DNA of 64,000 nucleotides, from positions 18,260 to 82,259 of the forward strand of contig JAIXWM010000057.1 in the NCBI GenBank assembly GCA_027491255.1, written 5' to 3'. The stretch's first letter is position 1. Each line of letters starts with the position of its first letter. Below, one piece after another: positions 34,288 to 43,675 of the stretch. The notes beneath the pieces are model-generated. The model did not search any database. It worked only from the letters and a program-made list of their open reading frames with translations, and was not told the DNA's origin. The DNA is from Rubrivivax sp. (lineage in GTDB: Bacteria > Pseudomonadota > Gammaproteobacteria > Burkholderiales > Burkholderiaceae_C). The position numbers and the translations under genes were made by a program.

Positions 34288-36144
34288 ATGCCCCGCTACC
34301 GCGACGCCGCCGTTGGCGGCTGCCTGAGCGCCCACGTGGAACACCGCGCCGACGGTGCGGTGGTGTTGCGCTCCACCGAAGCCCTGGCGCCCTACCCCGC
34401 GCGCCTCATCGACCGCCTGCTGCACTGGTCGAAGGAGGCGCCGGAGCGCACCTTCGTCGCCCGGCGCGACCGCGGCGGCGCGTGGGTGCGCCTGAGCTAC
34501 GCCCGACTCCTGCAGAACGCCCGCGCCGTGGCGCAGTCGCTGCTCGACCGCGGTGTCAGCGTCGAGCGGCCGGTGGCCATCCTCTCGGGCAACGACCTCG
34601 AGCACCTGCAACTGGCCTTCGGCGCCATGCTGGCTGGCGCGCCCTACGTGCCGGTCTCGCCGGCGTATTCGCTGGTGTCGCGCGATTTCGGCAAGCTGCG
34701 ACAGGTGCTCGCCACCGTCACACCCGGGCTCGTCTACGCGGCCACGCCCGAGTACGCCGCAGCCATCGCAGCCACCGTCGGTGCCGACGTGCCCGTCGTC
34801 CTGGGCGCGGGCAGCCTGCCCGGGCGGACAACCATCGCCTGGGCCGAATTGCCCGCCGCCACGCCAGGGCCGCGCCAGGCCGCGGCCGAGCAGGCCGCCG
34901 GGCCCGACACCATCGTCAAGTTCCTGTTCACCTCGGGCTCGACCAAAGCACCCAAGGCGGTGACGACGACCCACCGCATGATCTGCTCCAACCTGCAGAT
35001 GATCCGCCAGTGCTTCGGCTTCCTGGCCGAGGAGCCGCCGGTGCTGGTGGACTGGCTGCCGTGGAACCACGTCTTCGGTGGCACGCACAACGTCGGCATC
35101 GCGCTGTACAACGGCGGCACCCTGTACATCGACGACGGGCGCCCGACGCCCGCGGGCATGGCCGAGACCCTGCGCAACCTGCGCGAGATCGCGCCCACGG
35201 TCTACTTCAACGTGCCCAAGGGGCTGGAGGAGATCGCCCGCGCGATGGAGCGCGACACGCTGCTGCGCGACACCTTCTTCAGCCGCTGCCGGGCGATGAT
35301 GTTCGCCGGCGCCGCACTCAGCCAACAGGTGTGGGACCGCCTGCATGCCCACGCCGAGGCCGCCGTCGGCGAGCGCGTGCGCATCATGACGGGCCTGGGC
35401 ATGACGGAAACCGCGCCCACCTGCACCTTCGCGGTGGGTACCGACGTGGCCTCGGGGCACCTCGGGCTGCCGGTGCCCGGGGTGGAGGCCAAGCTCGTGC
35501 GCGACGAGACCACCGGCGGGAAGACCGAGATCCGCTTCCGCGGCCCGAACGTGATGCCGGGCTACTGGCGCGCACCCGAGCAGACACACGCAGCCTTCGA
35601 CGAGGAAGGCTACTACCGCACGGGCGACGCGGTGCGCTGGCTCGATGCCGCCGACCCGCAGCGCGGGCTGTTCTTCGATGGCCGCACCGCCGAAGACTTC
35701 AAGCTCTCCACCGGCACCTTCGTGAGTGTCGGGCCGCTGCGCGCGCGCATCGTCGCTGCGGGGGACCCGTGTGTGCAGGACGCGGTCATCACCGGCCTGA
35801 ACCAGGACGAGGTCGGCGCGCTCGTGCTCGCGCGCCTGGATGAACTGCGCGTCCTCGCCGGTGCGGCCGCCCCTGCCGACGCCACGCTGGCCCAACTGCT
35901 CGCGACCGCGCCGGCGCGGGCCTTCTTCCAGGGCCTGGTGGACCGCCTCGCGCGCGAGGCCACCGGCAGCGCGAGCCGTGTCACGCGCCTGCACGTGCTG
36001 GTCGAGCCGCCGTCCATCGACCACGGCGAAGTCACCGACAAGGGCTCGATCAACCAGCGCGCGGTGCTGGCGCGCCGGGCCGCGCTGGTCGAGGCGCTGC
36101 ACACGGGGGCCGACCCGAGCGCCTTCGTGGCGAATCCGGGCTGA
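34288..36144 (+). CDS. fcs: Feruloyl-CoA synthase
   Basis: This 618-residue adenylate-forming enzyme activates ferulate or another hydroxycinnamate to its CoA thioester. The AMP motif FTSGSTKAPKAV is near residues 213-224. DWLPWNHVFGGTHN and GLGMTETAPT follow, and the long C-domain (KLSTGTFVSVGPLRARI, DHGEVTDKGSINQR) is typical of Fcs rather than 4CL. It belongs to aromatic acid catabolism, though the enoyl-CoA hydratase/aldolase and vanillin dehydrogenase partners are not in the window. A second aryl-CoA ligase-like gene lies 0.9 kb downstream. Confidence 0.85.
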   Translation: MPRYRDAAVGGCLSAHVEHRADGAVVLRSTEALAPYPARLIDRLLHWSKEAPERTFVARRDRGGAWVRLSYARLLQNARAVAQSLLDRGVSVERPVAILSGNDLEHLQLAFGAMLAGAPYVPVSPAYSLVSRDFGKLRQVLATVTPGLVYAATPEYAAAIAATVGADVPVVLGAGSLPGRTTIAWAELPAATPGPRQAAAEQAAGPDTIVKFLFTSGSTKAPKAVTTTHRMICSNLQMIRQCFGFLAEEPPVLVDWLPWNHVFGGTHNVGIALYNGGTLYIDDGRPTPAGMAETLRNLREIAPTVYFNVPKGLEEIARAMERDTLLRDTFFSRCRAMMFAGAALSQQVWDRLHAHAEAAVGERVRIMTGLGMTETAPTCTFAVGTDVASGHLGLPVPGVEAKLVRDETTGGKTEIRFRGPNVMPGYWRAPEQTHAAFDEEGYYRTGDAVRWLDAADPQRGLFFDGRTAEDFKLSTGTFVSVGPLRARIVAAGDPCVQDAVITGLNQDEVGALVLARLDELRVLAGAAAPADATLAQLLATAPARAFFQGLVDRLAREATGSASRVTRLHVLVEPPSIDHGEVTDKGSINQRAVLARRAALVEALHTGADPSAFVANPG

Positions 36145-36198
36145 GAGGCTGAGGACCCACGCGGACGCACGCGCGCCCCTCGTCTTGCACGCGCCGCC

Positions 36199-36876
36199 AT
36201 GGGCACCCTCCACCTCGTCCGCCACGGCCAGGCCCGCTTCGGCAGCGACGACTACGACCGCCTCAGTGAACTGGGATGGCGCCAGTGCCAGAGCCTGGGG
36301 GCCTGGCTGCGCGACAGCGGCGTCGCCTACCAAGGGGTGCTGCGCGGGCGCCTGCGCCGGCAGCGCGAGTCGCTCGAGGCCCTGGCCATGGCCTTGCCCG
36401 ACCTGCCCGCCGCCGAGGAATGGCCGGCGCTCGACGAGTACGACAGCGCCGCACTGCTGCGCAGCGTCGCCCACCTCGAACCCCAGGCGCTGCCGCCCCC
36501 GCAGACGCCGCAGGGCCGGCGCGCGCACTTCCGCCTGCTGCGCCGCGCGCTGCTGGAGTGGATGGCCGGCCGGATCGAGCCCGAGGGCCTGCCGACCTGG
36601 GACGACTGGGTGCGCGGGGTCGAGGCCGTGCTCGACCACGTGCGCCAGCACTTCGACGGCCACGTGCTGCTCGTCTCCAGCGGCGGCCCGATCTCCACTG
36701 CCGTGGCGCAGGTGCTCGCGGCTCCACCGGCCACCGTCGTCGAGTTGAACCTGCGCCTGCGCAACAGCGCGCTCAGCGAGTTGCAGTTCACCCCGGCGCG
36801 GCACGCCCTGTTGAGTTTCAACACCCTGCCCCACCTGCAGCAAGCGGACCGGCAGAACTGGATCACCTACGCGTGA
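36199..36876 (+). CDS. Histidine phosphatase-family protein
   Basis: This 225-residue protein contains the phosphoglycerate-mutase-like RHG motif at HLVRHGQARFG (His near residue 9) and a second catalytic region with LLVSSGGPIS, where the usual second His is replaced by Ser-Gly-Gly. The partner His may lie elsewhere or be missing, so activity is uncertain. The substrate is unknown. It is 54 bp after fcs and could be cotranscribed. Confidence 0.82.
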   Translation: MGTLHLVRHGQARFGSDDYDRLSELGWRQCQSLGAWLRDSGVAYQGVLRGRLRRQRESLEALAMALPDLPAAEEWPALDEYDSAALLRSVAHLEPQALPPPQTPQGRRAHFRLLRRALLEWMAGRIEPEGLPTWDDWVRGVEAVLDHVRQHFDGHVLLVSSGGPISTAVAQVLAAPPATVVELNLRLRNSALSELQFTPARHALLSFNTLPHLQQADRQNWITYA

Positions 36877-36904
36877 GCCCGGGCCCGGTGCGCCGGGGGG
36901 CGCA

Positions 36905-37013
36905 TCCTCGCCCTGGCAAGCGCCCTGACACGAGCCCCGGCTGCAGTTGGCGCCTCGACCCGGACGGTTGGGGCGGGCCTTTCGGACCCGGCGGTAAAAC
37001 GCTCGGCCTCTAA
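36905..37013 (-). repeat. Gene-end dispersed repeat, copy at the 3' end of the CoA ligase gene
   Basis: Read on the minus strand it begins GAGGCCGAGCGTTTTACCGC, then GGGTCCGAAAGGCCCGCC and GGTCGAGGCGCCAA, aligning with the reverse copy at 30336-30425. The terminal palindrome is degenerate here. It lies between convergent genes, directly beyond the stop of the ligase gene. Confidence 0.6.
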
Positions 37014-38596
37014 GTCCGGGGCTGCGCCTGTACGCGCGCCCGCTCCTGATCGACGAGCAGCCGGCGCAGGATCTTGCCGCTGGGCGATTTCGGGATCTGC
37101 GGCACGATCTCGACGAGCCGGATCCGCTTGTGCGGGGCCACGCGCTGCGCCACCCAGGCCATCAGCGCTGCGGCGTCGGCATCCGCCTTGAGCACGATGA
37201 AGGCCTTGGGGATCTCGCCGGCTTCCTCATCGGGGCTCGGGATCACCGCCGCGTCGGCCACGGCCGGGTGCGCGAGCAGCACGCCCTCCAGTTCCGAGGG
37301 CGCGACCTGCATGCCCTTGTACTTGATCAGTTCCTTGACGCGGTCGACGACGTAGACGTAGCCCTCGCCGTCGATGTGCCCGATGTCCCCCGTGCGCAGC
37401 CAGCCCTCGGCATCCAGGCAGGCCGCCGTGGCCGCAGCGTCGTGGAGGTAGCCCTGCATCACGTTCGGACCGCGCACGACGATTTCGCCATCCTGCCCGG
37501 GGCCGAGCAGCGCACCGCTGGCCGCATCGACGATGCGCGCCTGCATGTTCGGCAACAGCCGCCCGGACGCACCCTCCCGCGGATGAAGCTCGGCGTCGGC
37601 CGTGATGCTGATCGCCAGGCTGGTCTCGGTCATGCCGTAGCCCTGGCTGACGCCAGTGCGCAGCCGCGCCGCCACCGCGCGCTGCACGCCCGCGTCCAGC
37701 GGGGCCGCGCCGGAGTTGATGCGCCGCACGGAAGACAGGTCGTAGCGGTCCACCAGCGGGTGCTTGGCCAGCGCCAGCACGATGGGCGGCACGAGGTACA
37801 GGTGTGTGGCGCGCTGGTCCTGCGCCACCTGCAGGAAATGCTCGAGCTCGAAGCGCGGCAGCGTCACACAGCAGGCCCCCCGGTACAGCGGGAAGCTCAT
37901 CAGCGCCACCATGCCGTAGATGTGGAAGAAGGGCAGCACCGCGAGCGCCCGCGCGCTCTCGTCGAAGGAACTCAGGCCCGCGCCCTCGACCTGCCGCGTG
38001 ATGGCCACCAGGTTGCGGTGCGTCAGCATCACGGCCTTCGGCGGCCCGGAGGTGCCGCTGGAAAACGGCAGCACGGCCAGGTCGCGCGCCGGGTCGATGC
38101 GCACCTCGGGCGGCGGGCCGGGGTCGCGCAGCAGCTCGTCGAAGGGCGTGGCGCCCGCCGCCTCGCCGACGACGAAGACCTCGCGCACAGCGGTTCCCTG
38201 CGCCGCTGCGCGCACCTTGTCGACGCAGGACGGGACGGTGACGACGAAGCAGGCGCGCGTCAGGCCGAACTGGTGCGCCAGTTCGTGGGCCGTGTAGAGG
38301 GGGTTGGCCGTCGTGACCACGCCCCCGGCGCGCAGCACACCATGGAAGACAAGCGCGTACTCGGGCAGGTTTGGCAGCACGACCGCCAGCACGTCGCCGC
38401 GGCCGAAGCCCCGCTGCGCCAGCGCAGCCGCCACCCGCTGCACGCCGTCGGCCACCTGCGCGAAGCTGAGCACTCGGCCGGTGGCACCGTCGACGAAGGC
38501 CGCGCGGTCGCCGCGCGCCGCCGCCTGCGCCAGGATCAGCGCGTCGTAGGGACCGTCCGGGATGTCGATGTCAGGGTGGGGGCTGTGGAAAATCAT
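37010..38596 (-). CDS. AMP-dependent CoA ligase (4-coumarate:CoA ligase-like)
   Basis: This 528-residue adenylate-forming ligase has PFSSGTSGPPKAVMLTHRN (P-loop), YGMTETSLAI, YRTGDIG-type hinge WLRTGDIGHID, VVDRVKELIKYKGMQV and the C-terminal catalytic Lys in KSPSGKILRR. The pattern is that of 4CL and related aryl/acyl-CoA ligases. ATG 38596 (IFHSPHPDIDIPDGP) is the conserved N-terminus. It may act beside Fcs on phenylpropanoids or fatty acids. Substrate is unassigned. Confidence 0.87.
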   Translation of the reverse strand: MIFHSPHPDIDIPDGPYDALILAQAAARGDRAAFVDGATGRVLSFAQVADGVQRVAAALAQRGFGRGDVLAVVLPNLPEYALVFHGVLRAGGVVTTANPLYTAHELAHQFGLTRACFVVTVPSCVDKVRAAAQGTAVREVFVVGEAAGATPFDELLRDPGPPPEVRIDPARDLAVLPFSSGTSGPPKAVMLTHRNLVAITRQVEGAGLSSFDESARALAVLPFFHIYGMVALMSFPLYRGACCVTLPRFELEHFLQVAQDQRATHLYLVPPIVLALAKHPLVDRYDLSSVRRINSGAAPLDAGVQRAVAARLRTGVSQGYGMTETSLAISITADAELHPREGASGRLLPNMQARIVDAASGALLGPGQDGEIVVRGPNVMQGYLHDAAATAACLDAEGWLRTGDIGHIDGEGYVYVVDRVKELIKYKGMQVAPSELEGVLLAHPAVADAAVIPSPDEEAGEIPKAFIVLKADADAAALMAWVAQRVAPHKRIRLVEIVPQIPKSPSGKILRRLLVDQERARVQAQPRT

Positions 38597-38945
38597 GCCT
38601 GGCCTGCTGCAAGAATCGTTGCGAGGTCGATATCGTCCCACCACGGCGCCGCCGGCGCCAGAGGCCCGCGCAGACGTTGCCGGGACGCAGCCGACACCGA
38701 CGGCAGCGGCGGGGGCGACGCCCGCACGCTCCGTGGCCTCGTGTTCGTGGTCGGGGCGTCAGGGTCGCACCGCGGCCGCGGGGGGATCCCGAGCGGGCGC
38801 ATCGGCACCCGATGCCCATCGTGGAAACCCGCTATCGCCAGCCGGCTCCGGAGCCTATGCTCGTCCCGGCCGGACGCTGCCCGCCTGACGCGGCGCGTGC
38901 GCACCCGCAAGGCGCACGACGTTCCACCCCACGGAAGGAATCACC
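38597..38945. other. Divergent intergenic region
   Basis: About 350 bp of GC-rich sequence lies between the divergently transcribed CoA ligase and secreted hydrolase genes. I see no gene with family resemblance. TATGCT near 38856 could be a -10 for the hydrolase, which starts at a TTG preceded by AAGGAA. Confidence 0.4.
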
Positions 38946-40322
38946 TTGACCGATCCCGCATCGCCTCGCTCCAGCGCCCGGCGCAAGACCTGCCTGTGGT
39001 CGGCCACCTTGCTGCTGACCGCCGGCGGCGTGCTGGCGCAGTCACCGCCCCAGGCGGAGCGCGGCGCGCTGCCGCGCGGCACCACCTACGAGATCCGCAT
39101 GCCCACGCCCTGGAACGGCGTGCTCATCAGCGACCTCGACTTCGCGCAGACCCCAGACGCACCGCGCTACGCGGCCATGCTCAAGGCGGGGTACGCGGTC
39201 GCGGGCACGGCGCGCCGGGCCGACAGGCCGACGAACTACGACCCGGCACGCGAGATCGACGACCTGGTCACCGTGATGGACCGCGTCGAGCAGCGTTTCG
39301 GCAAGCCGCGCCGCATCCTGCAGTACGGGCATTCGGGCGGCGGGCATGTGGCGCTGGCGATGGCCGAAACCCGACCCGACCGGATCAACGGCGCCATCGT
39401 CGGGTGCGCGCACACGCCGGTCTGGCTGATGAACACCGAACTCGACGCCTGGTTCACGCTCAAGACCCTGATCGCGCCGAACCTGGCGATCATCGATCTG
39501 CCGGCCGATCACAGCGCCCTGACCGCGGCCTGGAAGCAGGCGCTGCAAGCGGCGCAGCAGACCCCCATCGGGCGGGCGCGCATCGCGCTGGCCACCACCC
39601 TGGGGCAACTCCCCGCCTGGGTGGGGCCGACGAGCCCGGAGCCGGACCCGCGGGACGTGGCAGCGCTGCAGGCCAGCATGTTCGAATCGATCATCATCGG
39701 CGCGGCGCAGCCCACCGGCCAGTCGCGCCGCATGTTCGAGCAGGGCGGGCGGGGCCAGCTGTCGTGGAACACGGGCGTGGACTACACCGCGCGCTTCGAG
39801 ACCCAGAGCGACCCCGACCACCGGCAGGCCACGCGCCAGTTGTATGCGCAGGCCGGCGCGCGCCTGGAAGACGACCTCCGCGCGCTGGAAGCCGCCCCCC
39901 GCATCGCGGCCGACCCCAAGGCCGTCAGGCACTGGAGCGCGCCCGGCCGGACCGTCGTGGGCGAGCCCAAGGTACCGGCCTTGCGCATCCACACCCACGG
40001 CGACAAGGCGGTTCCGGTCAGCCTGGTCCAGGGCTACGACGGGCTGGTCGCCGCCAAGGGCTATGGCGCCCACTACCGGACCGCCTTCGTCAACGCGCCC
40101 GGCCACTGCACCTTCACGGCCGCCGAGAGCATGGCCGCCATCGAGACCGTGATGCGCCGCATCGACAGCGGCCAGTGGGGCGACACCAGCGCCGAGGCGA
40201 TGAACGCGCTCGCACGCGCCCTGGCGCCCTCTGGACAGGCACGTTTCCAGGCCCACCGGCCGTTCCCCTACGGCCGGACATGGGTGCCGTCCGTGACCGA
40301 CCAGCTCGGTCCCCAGCCCTGA
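38946..40322 (+). CDS. Secreted alpha/beta hydrolase
   Basis: This 458-residue protein has a signal peptide (1-31, ending GVLAQ) and an alpha/beta hydrolase core. The nucleophile elbow GHSGGG is at 128-133 (S130), and a C-terminal HGDKAVPV acid loop and PGHCTF His complete the triad. The start is TTG 38946, supported by AAGGA about 7 nt upstream and by the signal peptide beginning there. It may release an aromatic acid from an ester for the adjacent CoA ligases (feruloyl-esterase-like role), which is an inference. No tannase-type CS-D-HC disulfide motif is evident. Confidence 0.78.
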   Translation: MTDPASPRSSARRKTCLWSATLLLTAGGVLAQSPPQAERGALPRGTTYEIRMPTPWNGVLISDLDFAQTPDAPRYAAMLKAGYAVAGTARRADRPTNYDPAREIDDLVTVMDRVEQRFGKPRRILQYGHSGGGHVALAMAETRPDRINGAIVGCAHTPVWLMNTELDAWFTLKTLIAPNLAIIDLPADHSALTAAWKQALQAAQQTPIGRARIALATTLGQLPAWVGPTSPEPDPRDVAALQASMFESIIIGAAQPTGQSRRMFEQGGRGQLSWNTGVDYTARFETQSDPDHRQATRQLYAQAGARLEDDLRALEAAPRIAADPKAVRHWSAPGRTVVGEPKVPALRIHTHGDKAVPVSLVQGYDGLVAAKGYGAHYRTAFVNAPGHCTFTAAESMAAIETVMRRIDSGQWGDTSAEAMNALARALAPSGQARFQAHRPFPYGRTWVPSVTDQLGPQP

Positions 40323-40458
40323 AAAGCTGCCGGGGTGCGCATGGCTCATCGCGGACGCGGCACTGACAGGCCCTGGTCGGTCCCGGTGCCGGCGCAGGCC
40401 GCGCGTGGACCACGCCCTCTGCCGGCACCTGCAGTGCCCATATCTTGAAGGTGGCGAC

Positions 40459-41103
40459 ATGATGGTCGGCGCATGGTGGTCGTGGCTCGTCGCCCTGGTC
40501 CTGTACGGTGCTTTCCGGCTCTGGTACGACAACCTGCGCGGACCGCTGAGCAAGGCCGAGATCGACGCCTTCATGGCGGAAACCGCGCGAACGAGGATCA
40601 ATGAACACACAGACCCGGCCGTGGTGCGAGCCTTCCTGGAAGCCGACGACGGCAAGGAATTCGTCATGAGCAACCTGGTCCGCGTGCACCCCGGCGAGGT
40701 GCCCCATCCGGGGACCGGGGCACCCACGCCCGGCCTGGTGTTGTTCCAGTCCTACGCGCGACGCTTCATCAAGATGCTGCTGCGCCACGGCGGGCACCCC
40801 GTGCTGGCGATGCGCAAGGTGGGCGGCTATGTGGACGCATGGAACACCGCCCCCGATCCCGGCTGGCACGTGGTCGGCGCGATGCGCTATCGCAGCCGTC
40901 GCGACCTGATGAAGCTGGTGCTTGAACCCTCCCTGCGCGACGTCCATGCCCTGAAGACCGCCGGCACGGCCGTGACCTTCAGCTTTCCGGCCCAGGTGAT
41001 CGTCAGCCTGGCCCTCGGGCCCAGGGTTTGGGTGGCCTTGGCGCTGGGCCTTGCTGCGGCGCTGGTGCATCTGGCAAGCCTGATTGCGCTGCTTGCGCAT
41101 TGA
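40459..41103 (+). CDS. Hypothetical protein with N- and C-terminal membrane helices
   Basis: This 214-residue protein has an N-terminal transmembrane helix (MMVGAWWSWLVALVLYGAF), a soluble centre with PSLRDVHALKTAGTAVTF, and a C-terminal hydrophobic pair (VIVSLALGPRVWVALALGLAAAL). The centre contains RFIKMLLRHGGHPVLAMRK. I do not recognise the family. GAAGGTGG precedes the ATG. Its closest neighbours are the secreted hydrolase and a GST, with 136-bp and 147-bp gaps. Confidence 0.7.
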   Translation: MMVGAWWSWLVALVLYGAFRLWYDNLRGPLSKAEIDAFMAETARTRINEHTDPAVVRAFLEADDGKEFVMSNLVRVHPGEVPHPGTGAPTPGLVLFQSYARRFIKMLLRHGGHPVLAMRKVGGYVDAWNTAPDPGWHVVGAMRYRSRRDLMKLVLEPSLRDVHALKTAGTAVTFSFPAQVIVSLALGPRVWVALALGLAAALVHLASLIALLAH

Positions 41104-41250
41104 CGCGCAGCGACAGACCGGACGTCTCATGGCACGCCATCCGCTCGTCAAGACCCGAAAGCGCCTGCGCGGCCAGCGCATCGACAACACGAAGCCGTCC
41201 GCGCGCCGCAGCGCCGATGCCATGACCAACCCCCAGGCGCGAGCCAGAGC

Positions 41251-42279
41251 ATGACCACCGCTGCGCTCGTGTTCAGCGGCGTACCCGGCTCACCGTACAC
41301 GCGCAAGATGGTGGCGCTGCTGCGCTATCGGCGCATCGCCTACCGGCTGGTGTCCAGCGCTTGCGGCGTGCCCGGCCTGCCCATGGCCAGGCCTCACCTG
41401 CTGCCGACGTTCTACCTGCCGGGGCCCGACGGCGCCCTGCAGGCGGTGACGGACTCGACCCCGCTGATCCGCCGCTTCGAGGCCGAGTACCCGGGCCGTG
41501 GCGTGATCCCGACAGACCCGGCACTGGCCTTCATCGACGCACTGCTCGAGGACTTCGGCGACGAGTGGCTGACAAAGGCGATGTTCCACTACCGCTGGCA
41601 CTACGCGGCCGACATCGACAAGGCGGCACGCATCCTGGCCTGCTACGCCGGCGAACCGCAGGACGATGCCAGCCTGGCCGGGGTCGCCGCCTCGGTGTCG
41701 CAGCGGCAGATCCCGCGCCTGCGCTATGTCGGCTCCAACCCCACCACCGCGCCGGTCATCGAAGCGGGCTACCTGCGCGTGCTGCGGGTGCTGGAAGAAC
41801 ACCTTCGCCATCACCGCTTCTTGATGGGTGCCCGGCCGGGGTCCAGCGACTTCGCCTTGCACGGACAGCTGACCCAGCTGGTGCAGTTCGACCCCACACC
41901 GATGGCGCTGGCCGTTGCCCACGCACCGCGCGTATGCGCCTGGGTGGCGCTGATGGAAGACCTGTCTGGCCTGGAGGTGGCCGAGGACGCCTGGTTCGAT
42001 GCCGACGACCTGCCGGCCACCCTGCACGCCCTGCTGTGCGAAGTCGGCCGTCTTTACGCTCCGGTGCTGGAGGCCAATGCGCGGGCGCTGATGGATGGCC
42101 AGCAGGAGGTCCATGCCACGGTCGATGGTCAGGCCTGGGCGCAGCAGGCCTTTCCTTATCAGGGCAAGTGCCTGACCTGGCTGCGCCGTGACTACCAGGC
42201 GCTCGACGCGCAGGCCCGCGCCCGGGCCGCCCACGTCTTGGCAGGGACGGGCTGCGAGTCCTTGTTCACCGGGGTCTGA
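41251..42279 (+). CDS. Glutathione S-transferase-family protein
   Basis: This 342-residue protein has an N-terminal thioredoxin-fold domain (GVPGSPYTRKMVALLRYRR, then DSTPLIRRFEAEYPG with the GSH-binding ST pair). A longer than usual helical C-domain contains FLMGARPGSSDFALHGQLTQ. Typical GSTs are about 220 residues, so about 100 extra C-terminal residues are present. The substrate is unknown. The gene points towards the sulfatase island but converges with the FGE gene. Confidence 0.8.
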   Translation: MTTAALVFSGVPGSPYTRKMVALLRYRRIAYRLVSSACGVPGLPMARPHLLPTFYLPGPDGALQAVTDSTPLIRRFEAEYPGRGVIPTDPALAFIDALLEDFGDEWLTKAMFHYRWHYAADIDKAARILACYAGEPQDDASLAGVAASVSQRQIPRLRYVGSNPTTAPVIEAGYLRVLRVLEEHLRHHRFLMGARPGSSDFALHGQLTQLVQFDPTPMALAVAHAPRVCAWVALMEDLSGLEVAEDAWFDADDLPATLHALLCEVGRLYAPVLEANARALMDGQQEVHATVDGQAWAQQAFPYQGKCLTWLRRDYQALDAQARARAAHVLAGTGCESLFTGV

Positions 42280-42503
42280 GATCGCCAACGCCGCCATTCC
42301 CGGCGGTGCAGCCCGGTCCGCCGTGCGTGGGTTTTCGGCAGCGCCGCGCTGAGCATGCGAATCTCAACCTGTGCGGGCTGTGGCCTTACGCCACGCGGTG
42401 GGACACGATCGTGGGCGCGACTGAGTCGCCGGCCCGATGGGTGTGTGCGGCCTGCTCCTCGCGCGCCCAGACGGCCGGCCGGCCGAACATGCCGCTGCAC
42501 GCC

Positions 42504-43532
42504 TCAGGGCCCGGGCGCGGTGAGTACCGTGCGAAAGCCCAGGTGACTGGCCGCCAAGTCCCTTTCCTGCGGCTGGCGCGCGCCGGCGCGGTAGCGCATG
42601 CAGTAATTCGGCGCGCACAGGAAGGAGCCGCCCTTGATGACCTGCTGCGCGGTCGCCGCCGCGCGCATCCCCGATGGAATCTGGTCCGGCGGCGGTGCGT
42701 GGGCGTCCCTGTGGTGCGGTGTCCACGCGTCGGCGGTGAGTTCCCAGACGTTGCCGATCAGGTCGTGCAGGCCCAGCGCATTGGGTGCATAGCAGCCCAC
42801 GGGGGCCAGCCCGACGAATCCGTCCTCCGCGGAATTGAGGACAGGAAACAGGCCCTGCCACGTGTTCGCATCCCTGGGTTGCTCGTGTGTGGGCGGTAGA
42901 TCGGGACGCGCAGCGCGGGCGGCCCACTCCCACTGGGCTTCGGTGGGCAGGGCACGCCCCTTCCACTGTGCATAGGCCAGCGCGTCCTCCAGCGTCACGG
43001 CCACCACGGGGAAGCTGCCGCGGCCATCGATGTTCGTGCCCGGCCCGCCGGGATGGCGCCAGTTCGCGCCGGGCGTGTAGCGCCACCACTGGGTGATGTC
43101 GCCGCGGCCCTGCACGACCCCCGGCATGGAGAACACGACAGCACCCGGCTGCAGCAGGGCCGACGGCAGGCCCGGGTTCTTCACGGTGTCGACCGGACGC
43201 TCGGCCACGGTCACGTAGCGCGTGGCCTTCACGAAGGCCGCGAATTCGTCGTTGGTGACCTCGGTGCGGTCCATCCAGAAGCCTTCGACACGCGTGCGGC
43301 GCCGCGGCAGCTCTTCGGGGTAGACCGTGTCACCGATGTCGAAGCTGCCCGCCGGGACCCAGACCATGCCCGCGTGCGCGCCGGTCGTCGGCGCCGGTGG
43401 CAGGGTGCACGCCACACGCTCGGCCGGGGCATGCCGGGCGTTGCGTGCATCCATCGCCCACCATGCAGCGCCCCCCGCCGCCAGGCAGATCAGCGCTGCA
43501 GCCCAGGCCAGGACCCGGCGTCGGCGCGTCAT
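42504..43532 (-). CDS. Membrane-anchored formylglycine-generating enzyme (SUMF1/FGE family)
   Basis: This 342-residue protein has an N-terminal membrane anchor (about 7-25, LAWAAALICLAAGGAAWW) and a C-type-lectin-like FGE domain from about 55. Both active-site cysteines are present as C306 and C311 in GGSFLCAPNYCMRYRAGARQ, the copper-binding pair that converts the sulfatase Cys of C-x-P-x-R to formylglycine. Conserved MVWVPAGSFDIG, RTEVTNDEFA, LPTEAQWEWAAR and GNVWEL are visible. The anchor implies an extracytoplasmic active site, unlike the usual cytosolic bacterial FGE. Two sulfatases nearby are the likely clients. The ATG overlaps the preceding small gene (ATGA). Confidence 0.87.
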   Translation of the reverse strand: MTRRRRVLAWAAALICLAAGGAAWWAMDARNARHAPAERVACTLPPAPTTGAHAGMVWVPAGSFDIGDTVYPEELPRRRTRVEGFWMDRTEVTNDEFAAFVKATRYVTVAERPVDTVKNPGLPSALLQPGAVVFSMPGVVQGRGDITQWWRYTPGANWRHPGGPGTNIDGRGSFPVVAVTLEDALAYAQWKGRALPTEAQWEWAARAARPDLPPTHEQPRDANTWQGLFPVLNSAEDGFVGLAPVGCYAPNALGLHDLIGNVWELTADAWTPHHRDAHAPPPDQIPSGMRAAATAQQVIKGGSFLCAPNYCMRYRAGARQPQERDLAASHLGFRTVLTAPGP

Positions 43533-43675
43533 CCCGCCCGGCCTTTCAGTCCGCTGGGAAAGCTCGTCGACAGCGCCTTGAAGAAGACCGTGCGCAAGGC
43601 GTCTGCGCCGCTCCCGGGGCACGCGAAGGACATGCGCAGATCGATCAACAGGCGTCGGACATCGAGGTCGGTCAT
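43529..43675 (-). CDS. Small conserved-looking ORF upstream of FGE
   Basis: A 48-residue peptide begins TDLDVRRLLIDLRMSFACPG. Its stop overlaps the FGE start and its start overlaps the stop of another short frame, both by ATGA. That chaining suggests translation as part of the FGE operon. One Cys is present (FACPG). I recognise no family. It may be a remnant of a larger gene. Confidence 0.4.
   Translation of the reverse strand: MTDLDVRRLLIDLRMSFACPGSGADALRTVFFKALSTSFPSGLKGRAG

Noticed and set aside
42280..42503. Possible attC-like recombination site between the GST and FGE genes
   Set aside because: Some imperfect dyad symmetry and a GGGTTTTC stretch, but no GTTRRRY core or cassette structure; no integrase in the window.
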